14,715 nucleotides of DNA, from positions 1 to 14,715 of the forward strand of contig CAMLMI010000089.1 in the NCBI GenBank assembly GCA_946480965.1, given 5' to 3'. This DNA is from an uncultured Verrucomicrobiales bacterium. GTDB taxonomy: Bacteria; Verrucomicrobiota; Verrucomicrobiae; Limisphaerales; CANJSG01. The first letter of the stretch is position 1; each line of letters begins with the position of its first letter. The notes beneath the pieces were generated by a model that saw nothing but the letters and a program-made list of their open reading frames with translations, made no database searches and had not been told where the DNA came from. The position numbers and the translations under genes were made by a program. This document shows, piece after piece, positions 7,329 through 14,072 of this stretch.

Positions 7329-8114
7329 TCAAACTGAGCGACGGCGCTTGGCCAACATCGCCAACGCACCACCGCCCAGCAGCAGCAGCGCGCCGGACGC
7401 GGGCTCGGGCACGGGTGTAATGCTCAGATTGTCGAGGCTGCCCAGCGAACCGCCCACCGCGCGGAGATCGCCGTAGAATCCGATCGCCGTGCCCACGTCG
7501 GTGGCGGTGAAGGAAATGGTGCGCGTGTCGTGGCGGACGGCGCCGGTGTCCACGTAGCCCACGGTGAAGTCGGTGGAGGAGATGCGCTCAATGAAGAGCG
7601 TGCTCACCGAGGTTTCCACCGCTGTAACCACGCCCGCACCTGTATTCACCGTGCCGTTGATCGAGCTGGTGTTGCGGACTGCGTCTTGGCCTGGACGGAG
7701 GTAAACCGCCGCCCAATTGAAGGTGTCGCGCACATCGGTGTCACCGACGGAAGCGGATGCCGGTGTCGCGGTGGAGGCAATGGCGAGACCGAAGTCCATC
7801 TGGCTCGTCTGCGCGGCGAAGGAGACGTCCACGCTCAACGTGTCGCCGATGGAGAGGCTGAAGTCGCTGCGCAGGAGAAGCACCTGCTCTGCTTGGGCGA
7901 CGGTGCCGCCGTAAGAGGCGACGAGCGATCCGCTCGCGTCGGAGAACGAAACGTTCGACTCGGCGACACCGTTGTCCAAGACGCGGGTCAAGGTGTAGTT
8001 CTCGAGACCGACCGTGTCGAAGTCGTCGATCACGGCGGCATGGGTTCCAGCGGCGAAGGACAGCGACGCGGCCGCCATCAGGGACAGGGTTTTCCGGGAT
8101 TGGTTTTGGTTCAT
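7329..8114 (-). CDS. PEP-CTERM sorted exported protein
   Basis: 261 residues from the ATG at 8114, which places a Sec signal peptide at 1-26 (K-T-L-S-L-M-A-A-A-S-L-S-F-A-A-G-T-H-A). The central part (28-232) is beta-rich, low in cysteine and Ser/Thr/Asp/Val-rich, without a catalytic motif I recognise. The C-terminus has V-P-E-P-A-S (235-240), then a hydrophobic segment (241-255) and A-K-R-R-R-S-V. This is the complete PEP-CTERM tripartite signal processed by exosortase, in bacteria that make exopolysaccharide. The mature protein is expected on the surface or in the extracellular matrix. It begins 34 bp after the second LamG gene and is probably cotranscribed with it; the strong terminator follows. 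No Shine-Dalgarno motif. Exosortase itself is not in the window. Confidence 0.85.
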   Translation of the reverse strand: MNQNQSRKTLSLMAAASLSFAAGTHAAVIDDFDTVGLENYTLTRVLDNGVAESNVSFSDASGSLVASYGGTVAQAEQVLLLRSDFSLSIGDTLSVDVSFAAQTSQMDFGLAIASTATPASASVGDTDVRDTFNWAAVYLRPGQDAVRNTSSINGTVNTGAGVVTAVETSVSTLFIERISSTDFTVGYVDTGAVRHDTRTISFTATDVGTAIGFYGDLRAVGGSLGSLDNLSITPVPEPASGALLLLGGGALAMLAKRRRSV

Positions 8115-8148
8115 CGGAGCATGGGGTTGTTTTGTGGGAACGGGAATC

Positions 8149-10623
8149 TCAGGGGGTCTGAAGCCGGATGAACGACTGCGGCTGGTTGATCTGGTTGGTG
8201 AAGGCGAAGGTTCCGCCAGGGCCGAAGGTGTTCGTCGCGAGCGGAACCCAGGTGGCGAACGGCGCGGCCACATTGGTCGTGCCGAAGATGCGGTAGCTCG
8301 CGCCGGCCGTGCCGTTGGTCCCGGTCACGACCAGCGTGGAACCGGCGACGGTGGCCCCGGCGAATGCGGGATTGCCCGGCGTCCGCACGGTGATGTCCAC
8401 CGGGACGGCCACGGTGTCGAGACCATCCGACAGCGTGACGAAGAAACGGTCCGCACCGACATAACCGGTCGGCGGCGTGTAGAGGATCGATGCACCCTCC
8501 TCGACCAACACGCCATTGTTGGTGCTGGAGGCATCGGTGAACACGTAGAGGACCGCGTCGCCGTCCGCGTCGAAGGCGCTGTTGACGATCCTGGAGATGG
8601 AAACCGCGACCGGCACGTCCACCGAGGTGATCGCGGTCGCCGCCGGAACGACGGGCGGATGGTTCGCCTGGGTCAGCGCCAGCGCCGCGCCGCTGCTCGT
8701 CACGAACCCCGAGTCGTTCGAGACCACCACCGAATAGGTCCCGGCCGTCAGGTTGCCCAATGCGGCGTCTAGGCTGAGCACGCGGTTGGTGGCGTCGGCG
8801 ATGGGCTGGCCGTCCAGGCGCCACTGGTAGCGGAGCGGTTGCCGGCCTCGCGCCACGACCGAGAAGGAGGCCTTCGATCCCTCGCGCACGGTGGTCGCAA
8901 TCGGCGGCACGGGAATCGTCGGCACACCGGCAGGCAGCGGATCGGCCAAGCCGGACATCTCGACCCGGAAGGCGGAACCACCGGCGGTGTTCGTCAGAAC
9001 GAAGTCGAGCGTGTTGAGTCCGATGATGAAGCCGTTGGTCAGGGCGAAGGCCGTTCCAGGCCGTTGCGCGACGTCGTTGCGCAGGCCGGTGGCAACGCCG
9101 TTCAACCGGATGTCCACTCCGGCGGAATTCACCCACCAGGAACCGCTGAGCGAAGCGCTGGCGGGATCGCCGCCGTCGATGAGGAAGGTAGTGCGATAAA
9201 CATAGGTGCCGACGGGCGAGGTGTAGGAGTTCGCCTGCGGTCCGACCCATTGGGAGACGCCGTTGATGTTGTCGTAGGTGCCGCCGTTCGCGAGCATGGG
9301 AAAGGCTCCCATGTCCCAGACCGTGACCGGTCCGCCGAGCCGCTCGATGTCGGCGCTTTCCACCAGCCGATAGTGCGGGTCCAGCATATCGACGCCGCCC
9401 GCGATCAACGCCCCGTCTTCCGCCTGTCCGGTCTGGAACAAGCCGGAGAACGAAGCCCGGACCGTGACGGAAGCGACTTGGCTGGTGACGGCGCCGGAGG
9501 CATTGGACGCCACCAAGCGGAACAGCCCGGAGTTTCCGAACACGGCGGCGGGATACTCCAACGCGTTGGCCGTTTGCCCGGTCACGTTGGTGAAGCCGCT
9601 TGGTCCCTGTTGTTGCCACTGGAGAGCCAGCGGCTGCGAACCGGTGACGAGCGCCGCGACGGTCAGCGGTTTGCCGAAGCCGACGGTCGTCGTCGCGGGC
9701 GGTTGCTGGAGAAAGGATGGCGGATTCACCGCGCCGCCCGAAGTGAAGACCATCTCGTTCGAGCCGCGAGCGACCGTGCTCATCCGCACCTCGTCGAGGA
9801 ACCCTTTGAAGCCCTCGGCATTCGCCAGCGTTCCCGGAAAATTCCGGCCGCTGCCGCCCACCGCGATGGGCACGCTTCCGGACGCGGGCAGGCCAAAGCC
9901 CGCTCCAACCGTCGTCTCGAACAACACGTCGGCCGCCGTGCGGTTCGCGTCGAAGAGCGTCCAATAAAGCCGCAGCAGCCCGGCCGAGTCGCCGTTCGTC
10001 GGCGAATGGCCGCTGTAGGTCACGGCGGTGTGATACCACTGGCCGACGACGACCGCGTTGGGGCCGCTGGCGGGCAGCGGCGTCACGAGGTTGTTCACCG
10101 CCGCGTTGTTCCCGGGGAAGGCGTTGAAGTTGAGCGTCGGCGTCGCGCCCGTCTGGATGCGGAACTGCCAGCCGCGCGGCGCGGCGCTGGAATCGGCGGC
10201 GATGATCTCCCAGTTGCCGTTCGCCACGAAGGGATTGCCCTCCGGCTTGACCAAGGCCTCGAAGGTGAAGGCACCGGTCTCGGGGTTGACCACGTTGGCG
10301 ATCTCCGCGCGGTCGCCATTGGCGAAGGCGTAGGAGTTTCCGGCGGAAAGGTTGGTGGCGACGAGGCGCAGGGCGTTGCCGAGCGCCGCGATGCCGGAGT
10401 CGGTGATGGACGCGGTCGATCCCGGCGTCACCGTCTGGCTGTAGTTCGTCAGGGTGATGCCGCCCGGGCCCTTGTCCGACGTGGTGCTGCCGGGAGCATC
10501 GAAGCTCCACAGATGCAGCGTCGCGTCGTCCGCGACATAGGGAACCCTCAAGCCGGCCCGGACTTCCCCGGCGCAACCCGCAGCCGCCCCGAGCAGGGCC
10601 AGCCATCTGGACAGAGATTTCAT
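8149..10623 (-). CDS. Large secreted LamG / Ig / cadherin-like repeat protein
   Basis: 824 residues from the ATG at 10623, supported by a GGAG Shine-Dalgarno 5 nt upstream (10629-10632) and an immediate signal peptide (MKSLSRWLALLGAAAGCAGE, cleavage near V-R-A/G at 23). C17 sits in a weak lipobox-like context, so lipidation cannot be excluded. Domains by eye: LamG (25-290, with L-H-L-W-S-F-D and G-F-L-D-E-V-R); Ig (302-388, opening F-L-Q-Q-P); beta-sandwich resembling a carbohydrate-binding fold (395-560, with W-W-V-N-S-A-G-V-D-I-R-L-N-G); Ig (565-650, with Y-Q-W-R-L-D-G); cadherin/Big-like unit (655-747, with A-F-D-A-D-G-D and Y-T-P-P-T-G-Y-V-G-A-D-R-F); C-terminal module (750-824) ending S-F-I-R-L-Q-T-P. 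Likely an extracellular adhesin or matrix protein; no enzyme signature. First gene of the pair with the PEP-CTERM protein. Confidence 0.85.
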   Translation of the reverse strand: MKSLSRWLALLGAAAGCAGEVRAGLRVPYVADDATLHLWSFDAPGSTTSDKGPGGITLTNYSQTVTPGSTASITDSGIAALGNALRLVATNLSAGNSYAFANGDRAEIANVVNPETGAFTFEALVKPEGNPFVANGNWEIIAADSSAAPRGWQFRIQTGATPTLNFNAFPGNNAAVNNLVTPLPASGPNAVVVGQWYHTAVTYSGHSPTNGDSAGLLRLYWTLFDANRTAADVLFETTVGAGFGLPASGSVPIAVGGSGRNFPGTLANAEGFKGFLDEVRMSTVARGSNEMVFTSGGAVNPPSFLQQPPATTTVGFGKPLTVAALVTGSQPLALQWQQQGPSGFTNVTGQTANALEYPAAVFGNSGLFRLVASNASGAVTSQVASVTVRASFSGLFQTGQAEDGALIAGGVDMLDPHYRLVESADIERLGGPVTVWDMGAFPMLANGGTYDNINGVSQWVGPQANSYTSPVGTYVYRTTFLIDGGDPASASLSGSWWVNSAGVDIRLNGVATGLRNDVAQRPGTAFALTNGFIIGLNTLDFVLTNTAGGSAFRVEMSGLADPLPAGVPTIPVPPIATTVREGSKASFSVVARGRQPLRYQWRLDGQPIADATNRVLSLDAALGNLTAGTYSVVVSNDSGFVTSSGAALALTQANHPPVVPAATAITSVDVPVAVSISRIVNSAFDADGDAVLYVFTDASSTNNGVLVEEGASILYTPPTGYVGADRFFVTLSDGLDTVAVPVDITVRTPGNPAFAGATVAGSTLVVTGTNGTAGASYRIFGTTNVAAPFATWVPLATNTFGPGGTFAFTNQINQPQSFIRLQTP

Positions 10624-10682
10624 GGTGTCTCCGGCAGCATAGAAGAGGCCCGGACCCCGCGAACATCCCTCAAGGCGGTGCT

Positions 10683-10710
10683 TCCCCATCACCCAAACGG
10701 GGGATGGGGA
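10683..10710. repeat. Hairpin in the leader of the second LamG gene
   Basis: TCCCCATC (10683-10690) and GATGGGGA (10703-10710) are perfect inverted repeats. An inner CCC/GGG pairing follows across one mismatch, closing an AAAC-like loop. It lies about 60-90 nt upstream of the LamG start. There is no U-tract on either side, so a leader structure or protein-binding palindrome is more likely than a terminator. Confidence 0.5.
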
Positions 10711-10743
10711 GTGCTTTCACACCAAGCTGCGAAGCTGCCTTTG

Positions 10744-10860
10744 AACCACGAATGAACACGAATCCACACGAATGAAGAAGGGTTCAATCGGCCTGCACTG
10801 GGGCTGCAGCTCGAATCTCCCGCACCAAGGATTCGTGTTCCTTGGTGTTCATTCGTGGTT
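10744..10860. repeat. REP-like intergenic element: inverted repeats with a 10-bp tandem array
   Basis: AACCACGAATGAACAC at 10744-10759 is the exact reverse complement of GTGTTCATTCGTGGTT at 10845-10860. Inside the left arm the unit CACGAATGAA / CACGAATCCA / CACGAATGAA repeats three times in tandem (10747-10776, period 10). The right arm contains a second palindrome, CACCAAGG (10823-10830) with CCTTGGTG (10840-10847). The element fills the 299-bp gap between the glycine-zipper lipoprotein stop (10923) and the LamG start (10623). From memory, similar 'CCACGAATGAACACGAAT' strings recur between genes in many environmental genomes of this kind. It could be a mobile MITE-like repeat and might also terminate the lipoprotein transcript. 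No ORF is present. Confidence 0.75.
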
Positions 10861-10922
10861 TCCTCCGTTTTCCCAGAAGCGAGGAGGCTCGGACGCACCG
10901 TCCGTGGCTTCGTCGCCGAAGC

Positions 10923-11315
10923 TCACTGCGCCGGAGGATTCGTCACCGCCGTGGGCGGCGTGACGGCGACGGGCGCGTGCAACGGCCGGCCGTATTCGTC
11001 CACCTCGATGTCCACCGGCACTTGGATCGTGCGCCCGTCGGCCGTGGTCTCGGTGCGCCAGGTGCGGACGACGCGGCGCGTGTTGTTGAACGGCTTGGAA
11101 CCCACCGCCACGGCCCCTTCCCCGATGCCGACCACGCCGCCGGCCACGTTGCCGCCAACCGCGCCGACCACGCTGCCGATGCCGCGGCCGATGGCGGGAC
11201 CGGGCTGGCGCGAATTCGTGATGCCGGGTGTGTTGGGGTCCGAGGCGCAGCCCGCCGCGAGCGCGGCGGCCAACACGGAGATCGAAAACACCGGGGAGCG
11301 AAGCATCGAGTTCAT
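10923..11315 (-). CDS. Small lipoprotein with a glycine-zipper segment
   Basis: 130 residues from the ATG at 11315, chosen because it gives a standard short lipoprotein leader (MNSMLRSPVFSISVLAAALA then A-G-C with the acylated cysteine at 23). The longer upstream open frame only shadows rdgB. After a Pro/Ser linker, residues 43-72 form a glycine zipper (G-R-G-I-G-S-V-V-G-A-V-G-G-N-V-A-G-G), typical of short membrane-inserting segments in envelope lipoproteins. The C-terminal part (76-115) carries a T-W-R-T-E-T-T-A-D-G-R-T-I-Q-V-P-V-D-I-E-V-D motif that looks like a small beta domain, then a Pro/Val tail. Envelope location is likely; function unknown. Divergent from rdgB across 97 bp. Confidence 0.75.
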   Translation of the reverse strand: MNSMLRSPVFSISVLAAALAAGCASDPNTPGITNSRQPGPAIGRGIGSVVGAVGGNVAGGVVGIGEGAVAVGSKPFNNTRRVVRTWRTETTADGRTIQVPVDIEVDEYGRPLHAPVAVTPPTAVTNPPAQ

Positions 11316-11412
11316 GGAAAAAACGGCGGTTGCCATCGGCAGCGTAGCCCGGACCCGCTGCCCCGCAATCCCAAGCTGGCCCCCGCCCCGCCCGCTCCGG
11401 CAACGTGCCGCC

Positions 11413-12099
11413 ATGCAACCGACCACGCTCCTGATCGCCACGCGCAACCGCCACAAGACGGAGGAAATCGCCGCCATTCTCGGCGCGGGCTTCGCCTGCC
11501 TGACGCTCGACGCCGCGCCCGGAGCGCCCACGCCGGTGGAGGATGCGGCCACCTTCGAGGGCAACGCGCTGATCAAGGCGCTCAGCCTCGGCGCATGGCT
11601 CGTTGCCCAGCCCGGCCACGATCTCTGGAAGCGGAACATCTCCGGACGTTTCCTGGCTCTGGCCGATGATTCCGGCCTCGAAGTCGATGCGCTGGACGGC
11701 GCGCCCGGCGTCCATTCCGCCCGCTTCGCCGCCCTCGACACCGGCGCGACCGGCAACAGCCCCGACGCGGCCAACAACGCCAAGCTCATCCGCCTCCTCG
11801 CCTCCGTGCCGCCGGAGAAACGCGCCGCCCGCTTCCGCTGTTGCCTCGCCGTGGTCCCGCTCCGGCCCGGCGCGACCACGGCCGAACTGAAAGCATCCGC
11901 CCGCACCTTCAGCGGTGCCTGCGAAGGCCGCATCCATCCCGAACCCTCGGGCCAAGGCGGCTTCGGCTATGACCCGCTGTTCATTCCCGCCGGCTACGAC
12001 CGCTCGTTCGCCGAACTGGGGGAAGAGGTGAAGAACCGCCTGAGCCATCGCGCCCATGCGCTGGTCGGCTTGCGCGGCCATCTGCTCGAAGTCGGCTGA
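11413..12099 (+). CDS. rdgB: XTP/dITP diphosphatase (RdgB/HAM1 family)
   Basis: 228 residues from the ATG at 11413. The enzyme hydrolyses dITP, ITP and XTP to the monophosphate and pyrophosphate and keeps deaminated purines out of DNA; cytoplasmic. Family motifs in order: L-I-A-T-R-N-R-H-K-T-E-E-I (7-19); T-F-E-G-N-A-L-I-K-A (47-56); A-D-D-S-G-L-E-V-D-A-L-D-G-A-P-G-V-H-S-A-R (84-104, with the Asp pair D85/D86); E-P-S-G-Q-G-G-F-G-Y-D-P-L-F-I-P (177-192); and the closing E-E-V-K-N-R-L-S-H-R-A-H-A-L (204-217). Compared with E. coli RdgB there are about 15 extra residues (roughly 66-81) between the FEGNA and ADDSG motifs, probably a surface loop. No Shine-Dalgarno sequence. Confidence 0.93.
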   Translation: MQPTTLLIATRNRHKTEEIAAILGAGFACLTLDAAPGAPTPVEDAATFEGNALIKALSLGAWLVAQPGHDLWKRNISGRFLALADDSGLEVDALDGAPGVHSARFAALDTGATGNSPDAANNAKLIRLLASVPPEKRAARFRCCLAVVPLRPGATTAELKASARTFSGACEGRIHPEPSGQGGFGYDPLFIPAGYDRSFAELGEEVKNRLSHRAHALVGLRGHLLEVG

Positions 12100-12154
12100 A
12101 TCCCACGCAACCCCTTCCCCGCCCAGCTTCGGGTCCGCCCGGCTCATTCGCGGT

Positions 12155-12182
12155 TTGCCCTCGACGCGGATTCCGGTATCTT
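12155..12182 (+). promoter_or_regulatory. Candidate sigma-70-like promoter for the rnk-like operon
   Basis: TTGCCC (12155-12160) and TATCTT (12177-12182) are separated by 16 bp. This would start transcription near 12189-12190, just ahead of the first base of the structured leader. The match is partial in both boxes, and GC-rich bacteria of this type may use other consensus elements. The agreement of its predicted start with the edge of the folded region raises its plausibility. Confidence 0.4.
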
Positions 12183-12189
12183 CTGCTCC

Positions 12190-12382
12190 AGTGATTGGCA
12201 ACGCGCACAAAACGATGGTGCAACCGGAAAGAGGTTCTTTCCGGGGCGTTTGCCTGTCGTTTAGCCGCCTCTCGGCCTGCCGCCACTTTGGGAGCTAGCC
12301 CTGTCGGCCTCGGCCGATAGCGAGCAGCTCCCCTTCCCCCCAAGCCGTTTCCTGGACGACGCGCCCTGTCGGCGCGACGTCC
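12190..12382 (+). ncRNA. Structured 5' leader (three stacked hairpins) of the rnk-like gene
   Basis: Hairpin 1: CCGGAAAGA (12224-12232) pairs perfectly with TCTTTCCGG (12236-12244) around a 3-nt loop. It is extended by GCAA/TTGC (12220-12223 with 12250-12253) and AAACGA/TCGTTT (12210-12215 with 12257-12262) across internal loops. Hairpin 2: GGGAGCT/AGCTCCC (12290-12296 with 12326-12332) encloses TCGGCC/GGCCGA (12304-12309 with 12312-12317). Hairpin 3: GGACG-a-CGCGCC (12354-12365) pairs with GGCGCG-a-CGTCC (12371-12382) with a CTGTC loop. The 11-mer GCCCTGTCGGC occurs in hairpins 2 and 3 (12298 and 12363). Hairpin 3 ends 33 nt before the rnk-like ATG. There is no credible ORF and no U-tract. 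Could be a cis-regulatory RNA, an attenuator or a processed small RNA. Confidence 0.5.
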
Positions 12383-12415
12383 TCATCCGTTCACACCTAA
12401 ACCCTGTCCAATACC

Positions 12416-12820
12416 ATGAACCCGACTCCCCTCATCGGTCAGCGAGATGAAAGCCGCCTTCGCCGGCTGCTCGCCACCGTTCGCCCCAACAACGCCTCGC
12501 TCCGCGAAAGCCTCGTCCGTCTGGCCGCCGAGCTGGACCGCGCCCGGCTGTTGCCGGACAGCGAGATCCCGCCCGACATCGTCCGCCTCGGATCGACGGT
12601 GGAGCTGGAGGATCTCTCGGACGGCGAGATCCTGACCTACACGCTGGTGCTGCCCAGCGAGGCGGACGCCAGCCTTGGGCGCATTTCGATCCTGGCTCCC
12701 CTGGGCACGGCGATGCTCGGCTACGGGGCGGGAGACGACTTCCGCTGGCCCGTGCCCGGCGGGACGCTTCACGCCCGCATCCGCCGTGTCGGCCTGCACG
12801 AACCCGCACCCATCGCCTGA
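12416..12820 (+). CDS. rnk: Rnk / GreA-GreB C-terminal-domain protein
   Basis: 134 residues. A short helical N-terminus (10-48) lacks the long coiled coil of GreA and precedes a GreA/GreB C-terminal FKBP-like fold (55-127). Its hallmarks are V-R-L-G-S-T-V-E-L-E-D-L (56-67), Y-T-L-V-L-P-S-E-A-D (75-84), G-R-I-S-I-L-A-P-L-G-T-A-M-L-G (88-102) and G-D-D-F-R-W-P-V-P-G-G (106-116). This layout and size match Rnk, an RNA-polymerase-binding protein first named as a regulator of nucleoside diphosphate kinase, which binds near the secondary channel without cleavage activity. The gene follows the structured leader and is only 3 bp ahead of the next ORF. The start is the first ATG after the leader; no Shine-Dalgarno motif. 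Confidence 0.85.
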   Translation: MNPTPLIGQRDESRLRRLLATVRPNNASLRESLVRLAAELDRARLLPDSEIPPDIVRLGSTVELEDLSDGEILTYTLVLPSEADASLGRISILAPLGTAMLGYGAGDDFRWPVPGGTLHARIRRVGLHEPAPIA

Positions 12821-12823
12821 GCC

Positions 12824-13234
12824 ATGACCATGAAGACGCTTGTTCCCACGGACCGTCTGGACCATGTCGCCTGGGCCCGGCGCGTGAACGCGCGCTGGAT
12901 CGTGCGCGGCGGGTTGAACGACTCGGCCACGGCCTACATGAACCACCTGGAACGCATCCACCCCGAGCGCCTGGTGCGGTCCTGTCGCCGCGCCCATCGG
13001 CTCGTGTATTCGATGGAGCCTCTGGAGGACCCCAAGCCGTGGTTCTACGGCGGGCTGTTCAGCCTGGCCACCACGGCCGAAGCCCGGCGCTTCCTCGCGG
13101 AGCATCCGTTCATTTTGGCCACGATCCCGTCGCTGGCCTTCGATCCGGACCTGCCGGAGGTGCTGGTCTCCGCCGCACCGGAAACGGCCCGGAAGATCCA
13201 GCGGTTGAAGAACGCGCTGGCCAGGTTGGCCTGA
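12824..13234 (+). CDS. Small protein of unknown function in the rnk operon
   Basis: 136 residues from the ATG at 12824 (a second ATG at 12830 is equally possible). I do not recognise a family. It has no signal peptide or membrane segment, so it is probably cytoplasmic. It is Arg/His/Trp-rich in the first half (H-V-A-W-A-R-R-V-N-A-R-W, R-S-C-R-R-A-H-R-L) and has a conserved-looking P-W-F-Y-G-G-L-F-S (72-80). The pattern would suit a small nucleic-acid- or RNA-polymerase-associated protein, but that is speculation. It starts 3 bp after the rnk-like stop, so the two are surely cotranscribed and probably functionally linked. Confidence 0.75.
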   Translation: MTMKTLVPTDRLDHVAWARRVNARWIVRGGLNDSATAYMNHLERIHPERLVRSCRRAHRLVYSMEPLEDPKPWFYGGLFSLATTAEARRFLAEHPFILATIPSLAFDPDLPEVLVSAAPETARKIQRLKNALARLA

Positions 13235-13276
13235 ACCTCCGTCCTGGGCCGCGCCGGGTCCACGGCACATCGGCCC

Positions 13277-14005
13277 TCAACGTTCCGGCTCCCGGCGACG
13301 CGCCCCGTTCGTCCGGGAGCCTTCCCGGGGCGTGCCCAGGAGCTGCACCAGCCGGACCAGATCGTCCTCGGTGATGTCCACGAACGAATCGAGCGACCTC
13401 AGCGCCGCGACGATCTCCTCGTGGGAGGGCGCGGCCGGGAGATCACCGGACGCGGTTTCCGGCGGTGGCGGATGGTTGGCGAAGGCCGGGTAGCGCCGCC
13501 ACGGGAAGCACGCGTTGATGGCCACGGCCAGCCCCACCATCGCCACCGCGTTGAACAGCACCGGGAACAGCACGTAGCCGAAGCCCAGCCCATGCAGCTC
13601 GTCGCCGCCCAGCACGGCGGTCAACGCCGTCGCGCCGCCCGGAGGATGGATGCACTTGAGCTGGTGCATCGCCATGATGGACAGCCCCACGGCGCAGGCC
13701 GCGGCCCACATCGGCGACGGCATCCACCTCGCGCACGCCACACCGATCAAAGCCGAGAACCCGTGCCCGGCCACCACCGGCCAGGGCTGGGAAAGCTGTC
13801 CGTGCGGGACCGCGAACAGCAGCACGGCGCTCGCGCCCATCGACGCGACCAGCCCCGCAGCCGGGCCCGGGGGCAAAAGCCAGTGGCCGAGGAAAAGGGC
13901 GAACAGGATGGAGGCCAGGCCGCCGGCTCCGGAGACCAGCTTCTCCATGGCGCTGACCGCGCTCAACTCGACGCCCAACCAGTTCTTCAACGGCTCCAGG
14001 TTCAT
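13277..14005 (-). CDS. HPP-family integral membrane protein
   Basis: 242 residues from the ATG at 14005. The defining motif C-I-H-P-P-G-G-A-T-A-L (118-128) contains the His-Pro-Pro that names the family. Hydrophobic segments at roughly 25-45, 50-67, 78-95, 99-116 and 142-165 predict four to five transmembrane helices, and P-H-G-Q-L-S-Q-P-W-P (67-76) is also family-typical. A soluble C-terminal tail (170-242) contains a short helical stretch with L-D-S-F-V-D-I-T-E-D-D-L (205-216). Some HPP members have been reported as nitrite transporters; the substrate here cannot be read. Downstream of the MarR gene in the same direction, 63 nt apart, with a promoter/operator in the gap. Confidence 0.88.
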   Translation of the reverse strand: MNLEPLKNWLGVELSAVSAMEKLVSGAGGLASILFALFLGHWLLPPGPAAGLVASMGASAVLLFAVPHGQLSQPWPVVAGHGFSALIGVACARWMPSPMWAAACAVGLSIMAMHQLKCIHPPGGATALTAVLGGDELHGLGFGYVLFPVLFNAVAMVGLAVAINACFPWRRYPAFANHPPPPETASGDLPAAPSHEEIVAALRSLDSFVDITEDDLVRLVQLLGTPREGSRTNGARRREPER

Positions 14006-14045
14006 ACGTCCCGCACGCGCCGGGTCGGCCGGACGGGCCGCGACA

Positions 14046-14072
14046 TGTATATCGCACCGCGATATGCGTCAA
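14046..14072 (-). promoter_or_regulatory. Promoter of the HPP gene with embedded MarR-type operator
   Basis: The palindrome ATATCGC-ACC-GCGATAT (14049-14065) is perfect in both 7-bp arms. On the minus strand, TTGACG (14067-14072, overlapping the marR stop codon) and TATACA (14046-14051) form a -35/-10 pair with a 15-bp spacer occupied by the palindrome. A bound regulator would therefore block RNA polymerase. The site lies 41-60 nt upstream of the HPP start. A near copy stands in front of marR. Confidence 0.7.

Noticed and set aside
8111..10666. 851-codon minus-strand frame overlapping the LamG giant in another register
   Set aside because: Extremely Arg-rich, no signal peptide or motif; frame-shifted shadow of the real gene.
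8839..10755. 638-codon plus-strand open frame
   Set aside because: Antisense to the second LamG gene, Arg/Gly/His-rich with no recognisable fold; the minus-strand protein has clear LamG, Ig and signal-peptide features.
10849..12210. 453-codon minus-strand frame opposite rdgB
   Set aside because: RdgB motifs on the plus strand are unambiguous; this frame is Gly/Arg-rich shadow.
12100..12300. Intrinsic terminator of rdgB
   Set aside because: The hairpins are strong but none is followed by a U-tract; a leader RNA explains the layout better.
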